Assembly: GCA_021372515.1 (NCBI GenBank)
Contig: JAJFUG010000066.1
Location: forward strand, 1 to 29,347
Length of the DNA stretch: 29,347 nt
Direction of reading: 5' to 3'
From: a bacterium
GTDB taxonomy: Bacteria > Gemmatimonadota > Glassbacteria > GWA2-58-10
The notes under the pieces: generated by a model
Databases searched by the model: none
What the model was told of the DNA's origin: nothing
What the model saw: only the letters and a program-made list of their open reading frames with translations
Part shown: one piece after another, positions 6,818 to 14,763 of the stretch
How the letters are laid out: each line of letters starts with the position of its first letter
Numbering within the stretch: the first letter of the stretch is position 1
Translations under genes and position numbers: made by a program

Positions 6818-7971
6818 GGCCGTTTGTCCAATCGCGCCAGCACCCGCTGCGCCCGCGGCACCAGGCTGCGGCGGTAACGCGCGGGCAACGAGCAGACATA
6901 CTCCTGGGCCCGGGCCGCCGCACCGACTGCGCTGCGCTCGCCCACCCGCCAGAACCCGATCAGGTGCTCCACGATCGAAACATAGTCCTCGGTCGTGTAC
7001 ACTCCTTCCTGCTGCGCCACCAGCGAGAAATGCGCGTACAGGTCCGGCTCCCCGTCCTGCATCAGCTCGGCCGGCATCACGATCTGGCTGCGCATCAACC
7101 GCTCGAACGCCAGAAGGGCGCCGTGCGGGTCGCTGTCGAACACCAGGGCCATCATGTTCTTGTAGAAAGCCTCGTGGCGGCTCTCATCCCCGGCGATGGC
7201 CGTGCAGATGCTTTCCAGCACCGGGTCGCCGGCCTCGGCCGCGCGGCGTCCCGTGTTGCGGTGCGACACTCGCGTGGCCCGTTCCTGGAAGCTGGTGTAG
7301 AGGAACAGCTTGTACGGGTCGTAGCCGATCCGCGGGTCGAAACCGTTGGCCAGCAGGCTGAAAATACTGCGGTCCACCGCGCGCATGTCGGCCACGCCGG
7401 AGTAGCTGATGTAATCGCGCAGCACGGAGCCGTGACGGTCCTCCTCGGCGGTCCAGCCGCAGGACCAGCGCGCCCAGGGGCTGCTGTCCGCCCCGCTCAG
7501 GTTGGCCGTGGCCTCGATCTTGTCCAGCACGGTCTTGTAGTTGGGCAGCGCCTCCTCGGTGACCATGTTGCCGATCAGCACGATGAAAAGCGAGGGCGGC
7601 ACGGCGCGGGCATAGCTCTGCAGGGTGTGGATTTTCTCCTGCCAGTCGCCGCTCGCAAAATCGGGCAGGCCGGCCGCCGGGCCGCCGGAGCGCTCGGCCG
7701 GTTGCCAAAGGTGCTGCGGGTCGAGCAGGAAACGCAGGTTCTGACGAACGCCCTCCTCCTGGGAGGCGGTGATCCAGTTGCGCCAGAGAAGGACTTGCGC
7801 GGCCTTCTGAAGGTTGTCGGCGGACTCCTGCACGCTGACAGCCGGCTCTCCCAGGCGCAGGCGGAAAGCCCGGTCGAGAAGCTCCTCCTCGCCAAAGGCG
7901 GCGCTGTCCGAGCCGCGCAGGGTTTCGATATATTGTCTGGCCCGGGCCAGAGCGTCGGATTCGATCAGCAC
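6787..7971 (-). CDS. Acyl-ACP desaturase (stearoyl-ACP Delta9 desaturase family)
   Basis: A 394-residue soluble ferritin-like di-iron enzyme expected to introduce a double bond into acyl chains carried on acyl carrier protein, so adjusting membrane fluidity. All six iron ligands can be placed: E139 (MVTEEALPNY), E177 and H180 (AEEDRHG), E230 (FQERATRVSH), and E263 and H266 (GDESRHEAFY). The spacings of 38, 53 and 33 residues between the Glu ligands equal those of the castor enzyme (E105, E143, E196, E229). Translation should start at GTG (7969-7971): AAGGAGG lies 7 bases upstream, while the nearby ATG at 7978 is in another frame. The gene is separated by about 320 bp from a divergent cold-shock gene, which suits a temperature-adaptation role but does not prove it. 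An alternative reaction on acyl-ACP (hydroxylation, different position) cannot be excluded. Confidence 0.88.
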   Translation of the reverse strand: MLIESDALARARQYIETLRGSDSAAFGEEELLDRAFRLRLGEPAVSVQESADNLQKAAQVLLWRNWITASQEEGVRQNLRFLLDPQHLWQPAERSGGPAAGLPDFASGDWQEKIHTLQSYARAVPPSLFIVLIGNMVTEEALPNYKTVLDKIEATANLSGADSSPWARWSCGWTAEEDRHGSVLRDYISYSGVADMRAVDRSIFSLLANGFDPRIGYDPYKLFLYTSFQERATRVSHRNTGRRAAEAGDPVLESICTAIAGDESRHEAFYKNMMALVFDSDPHGALLAFERLMRSQIVMPAELMQDGEPDLYAHFSLVAQQEGVYTTEDYVSIVEHLIGFWRVGERSAVGAAARAQEYVCSLPARYRRSLVPRAQRVLARLDKRPYAWLRGRLV

Positions 7972-8260
7972 CCGGCATCCTCCTTTTCGGATATTGTTTA
8001 CTTATTTGTCGTCTTTAAAATCTGACTGATCCCCTCCCGGGAAGCAAGCGCCTGGAGACAAAAAAGGAAAAAACCATGAAAAAATGATATGCGTCCTGAC
8101 ACGGGGAAGATATGATCAGATTTCAGGCTGCGGAAGGTGGAAAATCATGTTCATTTTTCTTGCTCTTTCGGGAAAGGTCAATATATTTTAGCAATGGCAG
8201 GGGGAAGAACACCTTTCTCTGTCTTGTATATTTTGGCTGCGGTCGTGACTGACAGCCCTG
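7972..8260. other. Divergent intergenic region between desaturase and cold-shock genes
   Basis: About 290 bp without a credible gene, more AT-rich than its surroundings. The only start with a plausible ribosome site (ATGAAAAAATGA near 8076) ends after two codons. An inverted repeat, GGCTG (8236-8240) with CAGCC (8253-8257), lies just upstream of the cold-shock -10. I could not identify a convincing promoter for the desaturase strand. Confidence 0.4.
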
Positions 8261-8285
8261 TATAATCAATTTTTTGCAGTAGGAG
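8261..8285 (+). promoter_or_regulatory. Consensus -10 box and ribosome site of the cold-shock gene
   Basis: A perfect TATAAT (8261-8266) is followed by AGGAG (8281-8285), 8 bases before the ATG. No good -35 is seen at 16-18 bp. The start site would be near 8273, giving a leader of only about 20 bases, unlike the long structured leader of E. coli cspA. Confidence 0.5.
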
Positions 8286-8293
8286 TGTTTTCG

Positions 8294-8497
8294 ATGGCGA
8301 GGGGTAAAGTCAAGTGGTTCAATGAATCAAAGGGCTTCGGTTTTATCGCGCAGGACAACGGACCGGATGTCTTTGTTCATTATTCCGCCATCAACGCGAA
8401 CGGCTTCAAAACCCTCTACGAGAATCAGGAAGTCGAGTTTGAGATCGTAGAGGGCCCGAAGGGGCTGCAGTCCGCTAATGTTACTCCCGTAAAGTAA
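8294..8497 (+). CDS. Cold-shock domain protein (CspA family)
   Basis: A 67-residue single cold-shock domain (OB fold) that binds single-stranded RNA and DNA and acts as an RNA chaperone. Both nucleic-acid-binding motifs are present: RNP1 as KGFGFI and RNP2 as VFVHY. The N-terminus [18 protein letters not shown] is canonical, and the C-terminal [15 protein letters not shown] closes the barrel. Length is normal for the family (65-75). The ATG at 8294 follows AGGAG by 8 bases; an in-frame GTG at 8285 overlaps that site and is rejected. The gene is monocistronic, with its own -10 box and a strong terminator. Whether it is cold-induced or constitutive cannot be told; the short leader argues against the classic thermosensor leader. 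Confidence 0.95.
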   Translation: MARGKVKWFNESKGFGFIAQDNGPDVFVHYSAINANGFKTLYENQEVEFEIVEGPKGLQSANVTPVK

Positions 8498-8520
8498 TAC
8501 GGCAGACTGAATCGAACGCG

Positions 8521-8557
8521 AAACCCGGAGACCATACGGTCTCCGGGTTTTATTTTT
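8521..8557 (+). terminator. Terminator after the cold-shock gene
   Basis: A perfect 13-bp stem, AAACCCGGAGACC (8521-8533) with GGTCTCCGGGTTT (8538-8550), ATAC loop, then TATTTTT. It may also act on the convergent nitrilase-family gene that ends at 8592. Confidence 0.88.
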
Positions 8558-8591
8558 CCGGTCACATCCGCCCGAACCCAGCCGGTCCGGA

Positions 8592-9974
8592 TCAGCGGTT
8601 GTAGCCGGGGATGATTATATCCGGCCGCAGCTCGCGCAGAAGGTACTGGCGGCGGCGGGCGAAACCCGGCTCGCGCAGGCCGCGGTTCAGGTCGATCTCG
8701 GCCACGGCCAGGCCGGGCTTTTTCTCCGAGCGGGCGAGCACCTTGCCGTCCGGCCCCACAATATCGGTCGGGGTGTCGTAGCCCGAGCTGACAACATAGA
8801 CCTGGTTCTCGAGAGCGCGTCCCGCGGGCGGGAAATCGCTGCCCCAGTTCGGACAGAACAGCACCTCGGCCCCCTGGATTGTCATGGCGCGGGAGGGTTC
8901 CGGGAACTGAAGGTCGTAACAGATCATTATCCCGATCCGGCCAAAATCGGTGTCGAACACCGGGTAGCTGTCGCCGGGGGTGACCCCGCCCTCCAAGTCA
9001 TCCAGCGGCAGGTGCACCTTGCGGTAGCGTCCCGCCACCTGTCCCTGGCGGTCGATCAGCAGCGCCGTGTTGTACAGCACCCCGTGGTCGTTCTCCAGGA
9101 TACCGACTATGATATACATTTTATGCTTGCGGGCCAGAGCGGACAGGTGCTCGCTGAGCGGCCCCGGCACGCTCTCGGCTTTCTGCAGGGTGGGGACATC
9201 CGCCCGTCCGGGCAGGGTGATAGTCTCGCCCAGCAGAAGGATGTCGCAACCCTGAGCGCCGGCCTGGTCGATCAGCGGATCGTACTGCCCGGCCGCCTCC
9301 AGGTTGGTCTTGACCCCGCTCGGACGGTAGTCGGCCGCGGCCACCCGCACCTTGCGCGGCTGCGGCTCGGCCACACGGCGCAGGCTCACCCGGTCCCAGT
9401 AGATTTCACCCTGCGGGCAGTGGCTCAGGAAAAGCTCCACCCGCACCTGGGCTGCCTTCTCGGGCGGACGGCAGACAACGTGCACTCTCTGCCAGTCGCC
9501 CTCGCCGCCTTCCTGGGGCACCTCATCCGGCATCGTGACCCGCTGGCCGCTCTCATCCAGCCAGTCCAGGCGGGCCATGGCCTGACGGCGGGGCCAGGGC
9601 ACGCCGCGCGCCTGGAACCAGGCCTCGAACTCATAACATTGCGACGGGTCGATCCCCTTTAGCTCGGTGCGCCAGCAACCGCTGGCCGCCTCCTGCCCTG
9701 CCCCGCGGATGCAGAGAGCGCCGGGCGCGCCCAGGCTGGGCCCGGCCACCACGCTGAACTGCGGCGGGAACGCCGCCAGGCGCGCGGCAGTGGACCAGCC
9801 TGACGGCAACTCCGCGGCCCCGGTCTGGAAAGAATCCACGTTCAAAAGAATTTCCGCTCCTTCCGCGGCCCGCAAAGTCCCTGTCATCGCGCCGGCAAGC
9901 AGCACGGCAGCCATAAGGGACAACCTCACAATTCGTTTCGTCCTCGCGCCTGACATCGCCCGCCGCTCCTGCAT
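8592..9974 (-). CDS. Exported nitrilase-superfamily amidohydrolase with N-terminal jelly-roll-like module
   Basis: A 460-residue protein. Residues 1-38 form a signal peptide (basic ARTKRIVR, hydrophobic LSLMAAVLLAGAMTG, cleavage near LRAA). Residues about 42-200 look like a beta-sandwich of carbohydrate-binding type (FEAWFQARGV, WQRVHVVCRPPEKAAQVRVELFL, IYWDRVSLRR, the last a typical closing strand of such modules). The C-terminal half (about 208-445) is a carbon-nitrogen hydrolase domain with its catalytic triad: E250 in LLLGETITLPG, K319 in YRKVHLP and C352 in MICYDLQFPEPSR. The family hydrolyses amides, nitriles or carbamoyl groups; substrate is unknown. Fusion to a binding module and export point to an extracytoplasmic amide, perhaps on a glycan. 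The ATG at 9974 is chosen because AAAGGAG precedes it; the longer open frame upstream lacks a ribosome site. It diverges from a glycosidase gene starting at 10196. Confidence 0.85.
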   Translation of the reverse strand: MQERRAMSGARTKRIVRLSLMAAVLLAGAMTGTLRAAEGAEILLNVDSFQTGAAELPSGWSTAARLAAFPPQFSVVAGPSLGAPGALCIRGAGQEAASGCWRTELKGIDPSQCYEFEAWFQARGVPWPRRQAMARLDWLDESGQRVTMPDEVPQEGGEGDWQRVHVVCRPPEKAAQVRVELFLSHCPQGEIYWDRVSLRRVAEPQPRKVRVAAADYRPSGVKTNLEAAGQYDPLIDQAGAQGCDILLLGETITLPGRADVPTLQKAESVPGPLSEHLSALARKHKMYIIVGILENDHGVLYNTALLIDRQGQVAGRYRKVHLPLDDLEGGVTPGDSYPVFDTDFGRIGIMICYDLQFPEPSRAMTIQGAEVLFCPNWGSDFPPAGRALENQVYVVSSGYDTPTDIVGPDGKVLARSEKKPGLAVAEIDLNRGLREPGFARRRQYLLRELRPDIIIPGYNR

Positions 9975-10195
9975 GGTCTCTCCTTTCCGTCCGTTCAGCT
10001 CTTTATCCTCCGGGTTCCGTTCGCTACAGCGGATAGTTAACAAGAAAAACCATTTCAGGCAAGCCTGCCGTCCCAGTCGGCCCGGCGAAAGGAAGGACAC
10101 CGTGCAAAAAGATTGAATCCTCGAGCGAACGGTGCTACTGTCAAGCCAGCCCGCATTTTTCCCACAGCTCTTCACGTCCCACAAGGAGGCCCGCG

Positions 10196-12286
10196 ATGCC
10201 AGTTCAAAAGTCTCTGCGAATGTTCGCCGGTCTGTCGGTACTGGTCCTCATACTGCTGCTCGCCTGCGGACGTATGGCGCGGCAGAGCAGCGGCGCTTTC
10301 GCGCTCAAGGACATCGCCGCCAGCGGGGATGTCACCCTTCTGGAGGGCGCCGACAACCCGCTGGGCGAGCCCTGCCTGCGGCTCACCACCTCCGGCCGGC
10401 TGAACCTCCCCGTGGAGCAGTCCCGCTGGGACTCCAGCCGCTACCTGTTGCTGGATGTGATTCACGAGGCCGGGGTGAGCGGCGCGGTGGTCCTGCATTT
10501 CTACGAGAAAGGCGACAGCACCTCCTCGTTCACCACGCTCATGGGTGTGATGCCCGGCCTGCGCACCCGCCTGGTGTTCCCGCTGTCGGAGCTGGACGCC
10601 CATCGGGTGTTCCTGCCGCGCACGCCTGGACGGCTCAAGGCCGTGATGTGGGGCCGTCCCACCCGGCCCGGGATGCTGAGCGCGGTCACGGTGGAGCTGG
10701 ACAGCATGGCGCCGGGCCAGAAACTTTATGTCTGCCGGGTCGGGCTGTCCGATTCCCTGCCGGGGTCGTACCCGGTGGATGGGCCCCCGGTGGTGGACAG
10801 TCTGGGCCAGTGGCACGCCCGCGACTGGCCGGGCAAGACCGAGAACTCCGAGGCCCTGAAAAACAACCTGGGCGCCGCTCTGGCCACCGCGGGGAACAGC
10901 GCTTTCCCCCAGGACTGGAGCCGGTTCGGCGGCTGGAAAAAGCTGCGTTTCAAGCCCAGCGGGTTCTTCCGGGTGGAGAAGACCGCAACGCGCTACTGGC
11001 TGGTCGACCCGGAGGGCTGTGCGTTCTTCTCGACCGGGGTGGACGGGGTCGGGCCGGTGCACAACGGCACCCCGGTGGAGGGGATCGAGAACCTGTTCAT
11101 GTGGCTGCCGCCCAGGGAGGGAGAATACGCTCCGGGCTGGGATGAGCAGTGGGACAAGTGGTCCGCCGATTTCGAGGGCTTCAACCTGATCCGCGCCTTC
11201 GGGCCCTCCTGGCGCGAGGACTGGGCGAAGATCAGCCGCGCCCGTATGCTGGACTGGCGTTTCAACACCCTGGGCAACTGGTCGGATGAGCTGGCGGTGC
11301 GCTCTTTCGGGCTGCCCTATGTGATCCCGCTGCGGGGATTCCCCTCGGCGGGCGGAGAGCCGATCTTCCGGGATTTCCCGGACGTGTACGACCCGGCTTA
11401 CGAGCGGAACGCAGTCGCCTGGGCCGCCCAGCTCGAAAGCTCCAAGGACGATCCGCTGATGATCGGCTATTTCCTGGACAACGAGCCGCAGTGGGCGTTC
11501 AGCAGCCAGCTCCCGGCGGCCTCCATGCTGGAGACCGGCAAGCCCTCGGCCACGCGCAGCGCGATGGTGGAGTGGCTGAAAGAGCGCTACAAGGATGACC
11601 TGGGGGCCCTGAACAGCGCCTGGGGCCAGAGTTTCGGCGCGTTCGACGAGCTGGCCCAGGGCAGCCTGCACCGTCCCGAGGAGTTCTCCAGCCAGGCGCG
11701 CGAGGACCTGGCCGCGTTCTCCGAGCAGATGGTCCGCCACTACCTGGAGCCCGCCGCCTCGTCCGCCCGCAGCGCCGACCCCAACCATTTGAACCTGGGC
11801 ATCCGCTGGGCCGGGCTGGGCCGGTACTGTGCCCTGGCCGGACAGTACTGCGACGTGTTCTCGGTCAACATGTACCGCATGCTCCCCGACACCACGGCCC
11901 TGCGTCAGATCGCCGAGCAGTCGGGGCGGCCGGTGCTGATCGGCGAGTACCATTTCGGGGCCACGGACCGCGGTCTGCCCTCCACCGGGCTGCGCGGCGT
12001 GACCGACCAGACCCAGCGCGGCCTGGCCTACCGGGCCTATGTCGAGACCGCCGCCTCGATGCCGTTCATGGTCGGCACGCACTATTTTATCTGGAACGAC
12101 CAGCCGGTGTTCGGGCGGTTTGACGGGGAGAACTACAACATCGGCGTGGTGGATGTCTGCAACACTCCCTACCTGGAATTCGTGGAGGCGGCGCGCCTCA
12201 CCCACGAACGTATCTACGGCGTGGCCTCGGGCGAGATACCTCCCACCGCCGAGCGGGCGAAAGAGGTGCCGCGGATCGGTTTCTGA
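10196..12286 (+). CDS. Lipoprotein glycoside hydrolase, GH-A clan (GH42/GH50-like beta-galactosidase/agarase type)
   Basis: A 696-residue protein with a lipoprotein signal peptide (lipobox LLAC, acylated Cys at C24). Residues about 35-185 form a beta-sandwich-like N-terminal module. The linking motif GFFRVEKTATRYWLVDPEG at 257-274 is typical of agarase-like and GH42/GH50-related enzymes and precedes a TIM barrel. Candidate catalytic residues are E430 as acid/base in GYFLDNEPQW and E584 as nucleophile in VLIGEYHFGA. The distal motif YFIWNDQPVFGRFDGENYNIG belongs to the same family. Such enzymes release beta-linked galactose or related sugars; I cannot choose between beta-galactosidase and agarase-type activity. 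The start is fixed by AAGGAGG at 10183-10189. It is transcribed away from the exported nitrilase gene and ends at a strong terminator, so it is probably monocistronic. Confidence 0.8.
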   Translation: MPVQKSLRMFAGLSVLVLILLLACGRMARQSSGAFALKDIAASGDVTLLEGADNPLGEPCLRLTTSGRLNLPVEQSRWDSSRYLLLDVIHEAGVSGAVVLHFYEKGDSTSSFTTLMGVMPGLRTRLVFPLSELDAHRVFLPRTPGRLKAVMWGRPTRPGMLSAVTVELDSMAPGQKLYVCRVGLSDSLPGSYPVDGPPVVDSLGQWHARDWPGKTENSEALKNNLGAALATAGNSAFPQDWSRFGGWKKLRFKPSGFFRVEKTATRYWLVDPEGCAFFSTGVDGVGPVHNGTPVEGIENLFMWLPPREGEYAPGWDEQWDKWSADFEGFNLIRAFGPSWREDWAKISRARMLDWRFNTLGNWSDELAVRSFGLPYVIPLRGFPSAGGEPIFRDFPDVYDPAYERNAVAWAAQLESSKDDPLMIGYFLDNEPQWAFSSQLPAASMLETGKPSATRSAMVEWLKERYKDDLGALNSAWGQSFGAFDELAQGSLHRPEEFSSQAREDLAAFSEQMVRHYLEPAASSARSADPNHLNLGIRWAGLGRYCALAGQYCDVFSVNMYRMLPDTTALRQIAEQSGRPVLIGEYHFGATDRGLPSTGLRGVTDQTQRGLAYRAYVETAASMPFMVGTHYFIWNDQPVFGRFDGENYNIGVVDVCNTPYLEFVEAARLTHERIYGVASGEIPPTAERAKEVPRIGF

Positions 12287-12308
12287 AGCGCATCGTGATA
12301 AAAGACAA

Positions 12309-12352
12309 AGCCGGGCCGCGGGGGTATTCCTGCCGCGGCCCGGCTCATTTTT
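12309..12352 (+). terminator. Terminator between convergent glycosidase and histidine kinase genes
   Basis: A perfect 13-bp stem, AGCCGGGCCGCGG (12309-12321) with CCGCGGCCCGGCT (12333-12345), followed by CATTTTTC on the plus strand. On the minus strand it is followed by TTGTCTTTTATC, so it may work in both directions. Confidence 0.85.
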
Positions 12353-12366
12353 CATACAAGTTCACG

Positions 12367-14565
12367 CTACTTGCATTCGCTGTCCAGGACGCGCCGCACT
12401 TTCTTAAGCAGGGCGATCTGGTTGAACGGTTTCTGCAGGAACTGGGTCCCCTCGTCCAGGATGCCGTTATGCACGATCGAGTTGTCGGTATAGCCGGAGA
12501 TGTAGAGCACTTTCAGCCCGGGCTTGTCGAGGCTCAGGCTCTGGAAGAGTTCCTTGCCCCCCATGCGCGGCATCACCACGTCGGTTATCAGCAGGTCGAT
12601 CCGCTCCAGGCCGTACTGCGCGGCGATACGCTCCGCCTCCTCACCGTTGGAGGCCAGGAGCACCGTGTAGCCGCCACGCTCCAGCATCCGGCAGCCGGTC
12701 GAGCCGACCAGAGGTTCGTCCTCCACCAGCAGAATGGTCTCGGAGCCGCGCAGATCCTCAAGGCGGTCGGTCTCCAAGCTCCGGTCCAGCGCCTCACCCT
12801 CGGTGGCGCGCGGAAGGTAGATTTTAAAAGCCGAGCCCTTGCCCGGCTCGCTGTAGACCCAGATATTGCCGCCGTGCTGCTTCACGATGGCGTAGCAGGT
12901 GGCCAGGCCCAGGCCGGTGCCCTTGTCCGGTCCTTTGGTGGTGAAAAACGGATCGAAGATCAGGTCGAGGATTTCCCTGTCCATCCCGATGCCGCTGTCG
13001 CTGACCGCAAACATAACAAATTCTCCGGGAGTCACGCCGACGTGGCTCTTGGCGTATTCCTCGTCCAGCTCCATGTTCGCGGTTTCCAGGGTCAGCTTGC
13101 CGCCCTGGGGCATGGCATCCACCGCGTTGACCACCAGGTTGGTCAGCACCTGCTCGATCTGGCCGGCATCGGCCTTGACGTTCCAGAGGCTCTCCTCCGG
13201 GAGGACCACGAACTCGATATTCTCCCCGATCAGCCGGCGCAGCATCTTATCCACGCTGAGCAGGGTGTCGTTCAGGTTGATTATCACCGGCTCGGCGATC
13301 TGGCGCCGCGCGAAAGCCAGGAGCTGGGCGGTCAGGCGGGAGGCGCGCCGGGCGGTGGAGGATATCTCGTCCACAAGCTGGTGACGCTCCTCCTCGGGGA
13401 TGAGGCCCATGCCGAGCAGATCGGCGTTGCCCAGGATCACGGTGAGCAGGTTGTTGAAATCATGGGCCAGTCCTCCGGCCAGCCGTCCGATGGCCTCCAT
13501 TTTCTGGGCCTGGAAAAACTGCTTCTCGAGCTGCTTCCGCTCCGTGATATCGGAGGTGAACATGATTATGCCCGACAGCTTGCCACGGCGGCCGCGCAAC
13601 GGGGCCGCGGCCAGTTGCACCTGGATGCGCATTCCATCCTTGCGTTCCCGCACCACCTCCATCCCAGCCACCGACTCCCCCTCAGCCACCCGGCGGATCA
13701 GCGCCAGGAACTCCTCCCTATGGAGCTCCGGAACACTCGGCAGGTCCTTGCCCAGCACCTCCTCCGCTTTCCAGCCGTAGATCCGCTCGGATGAGGCATT
13801 CCAGATGGATTTGACGCACCCCTTCAAGTCGAGGTCGAAGATGGCCAGGGGCGAGGTCTCCAGGATCGCGCCGATGATCCCGGCCAGGCTGCGGGCCCGG
13901 GTGTCGAGCTGCCTGAGCTCGGTGATGTCCTCGAAAGTCGTGTAGACCTGGTACGGCTGGCTTTCAGCCGGCCTGTAGCGCGGTACGGCGTTGATCTGCA
14001 GCCAGCGGTGCTCGGCTTTTTCCGGGTTGTATATCCCGAGCATCACGTTCTTCACCTCTTTACCTGTTATCAGGGCATGGATGGTGGGGTGGCTCTCCCG
14101 AGTCAACGGTGAACCGTCCGGCCAGATCGCGCGCCACTCCGGGCTGTCAGCCTTGCGCTCCATCAACTGGGCCTCGGTCAGTCCGAGGATCCTCTCGGCG
14201 GCCGGGTTGGCCGATATTATCCGGCCTTCCCTGTCCTGATAGATCACGCCCTGGGCCATGGTCTCGAAAAGCCCGCGATGCTTTTCCTCGCTTTCACGCA
14301 GCGTACTCTCGACTTCCTGCTGGGCGACCGCGGCCCGTTCGAGCCGGCGCTGGCTCAGACGGACCAGGAAATAGACCAGCAAACCTGAGACGAAAACGAA
14401 AAACCAGCCTTTCACCGCCTGAATCAGCATGTAATCACCCAAGGTATCGGCCAGCATCCTGGCCACCTCGTCCGAAGCGGCGATCCAGATCACCCCCAGC
14501 AGGACGTAGATCAGGGCCGCTATCAGGGCCGAAACGCGAAACAATGGATTGCCGTATTGCTTCAT
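12367..14565 (-). CDS. Hybrid sensor histidine kinase with two PAS domains and a receiver
   Basis: A 732-residue membrane kinase. Two transmembrane segments (about 9-30 and 51-70) enclose a very short periplasmic loop, followed by a coiled stretch, PAS1 (about 95-218), PAS2 (about 230-345), HisKA, HATPase and a C-terminal receiver. Key residues: phosphoacceptor H368 in [11 protein letters not shown], the N-box N480 in [10 protein letters not shown], the G1 box DSGIGM (D523), the G2 box GTGLGL (549-554), and in the receiver D616, phosphoacceptor D662 in [13 protein letters not shown] and K712 in QKPF. The HDFNN type belongs to kinases that often end in a receiver and lack a cognate DNA-binding partner. 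None is encoded nearby, so output is likely through a distant phosphotransfer protein. The loop is too short for a periplasmic sensor; signals are probably cytoplasmic or within the membrane. Start is uncertain: an in-frame ATG at 14610 is also possible, and neither has a strong ribosome site. Confidence 0.92.
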   Translation of the reverse strand: MKQYGNPLFRVSALIAALIYVLLGVIWIAASDEVARMLADTLGDYMLIQAVKGWFFVFVSGLLVYFLVRLSQRRLERAAVAQQEVESTLRESEEKHRGLFETMAQGVIYQDREGRIISANPAAERILGLTEAQLMERKADSPEWRAIWPDGSPLTRESHPTIHALITGKEVKNVMLGIYNPEKAEHRWLQINAVPRYRPAESQPYQVYTTFEDITELRQLDTRARSLAGIIGAILETSPLAIFDLDLKGCVKSIWNASSERIYGWKAEEVLGKDLPSVPELHREEFLALIRRVAEGESVAGMEVVRERKDGMRIQVQLAAAPLRGRRGKLSGIIMFTSDITERKQLEKQFFQAQKMEAIGRLAGGLAHDFNNLLTVILGNADLLGMGLIPEEERHQLVDEISSTARRASRLTAQLLAFARRQIAEPVIINLNDTLLSVDKMLRRLIGENIEFVVLPEESLWNVKADAGQIEQVLTNLVVNAVDAMPQGGKLTLETANMELDEEYAKSHVGVTPGEFVMFAVSDSGIGMDREILDLIFDPFFTTKGPDKGTGLGLATCYAIVKQHGGNIWVYSEPGKGSAFKIYLPRATEGEALDRSLETDRLEDLRGSETILLVEDEPLVGSTGCRMLERGGYTVLLASNGEEAERIAAQYGLERIDLLITDVVMPRMGGKELFQSLSLDKPGLKVLYISGYTDNSIVHNGILDEGTQFLQKPFNQIALLKKVRRVLDSECK

Positions 14566-14763
14566 CTGGCTGCACCGCCTGAAGCTGCTATGGTTCGGGA
14601 CAACGGGCATTGGGTATGGAAACTCCGGCTGCCCAGCGCCTTGAAATCGCGACTAAGACAATCTACAAATTTTTTTCGCGATAGATAACACTGAAAGCCT
14701 GTCTCACTTTTAATGAGATCGAATACTTGCATTCTCCCTGCCCGGCCGCACGGGTTCAAAAAC

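Noticed and set aside
9975-10184. N-terminal extension of the nitrilase-family gene by 70 codons
   Set aside because: The extension has no ribosome site and would hide the signal peptide. The ATG at 9974 has AAAGGAG and directly precedes the signal peptide.
10172-12355. A 727-codon open frame on the minus strand
   Set aside because: Antisense to the GH-A clan glycosidase. It has no recognisable domain and runs through the terminator at 12309-12352.
12295-13794. A 499-codon open frame on the plus strand, and similar long frames at 14968-16341 and 18489-20054
   Set aside because: Antisense to the histidine kinase, oxidoreductase and sialidase-fold genes respectively. They are GC-driven shadows with His/Gln/Arg-rich composition and no ribosome site.
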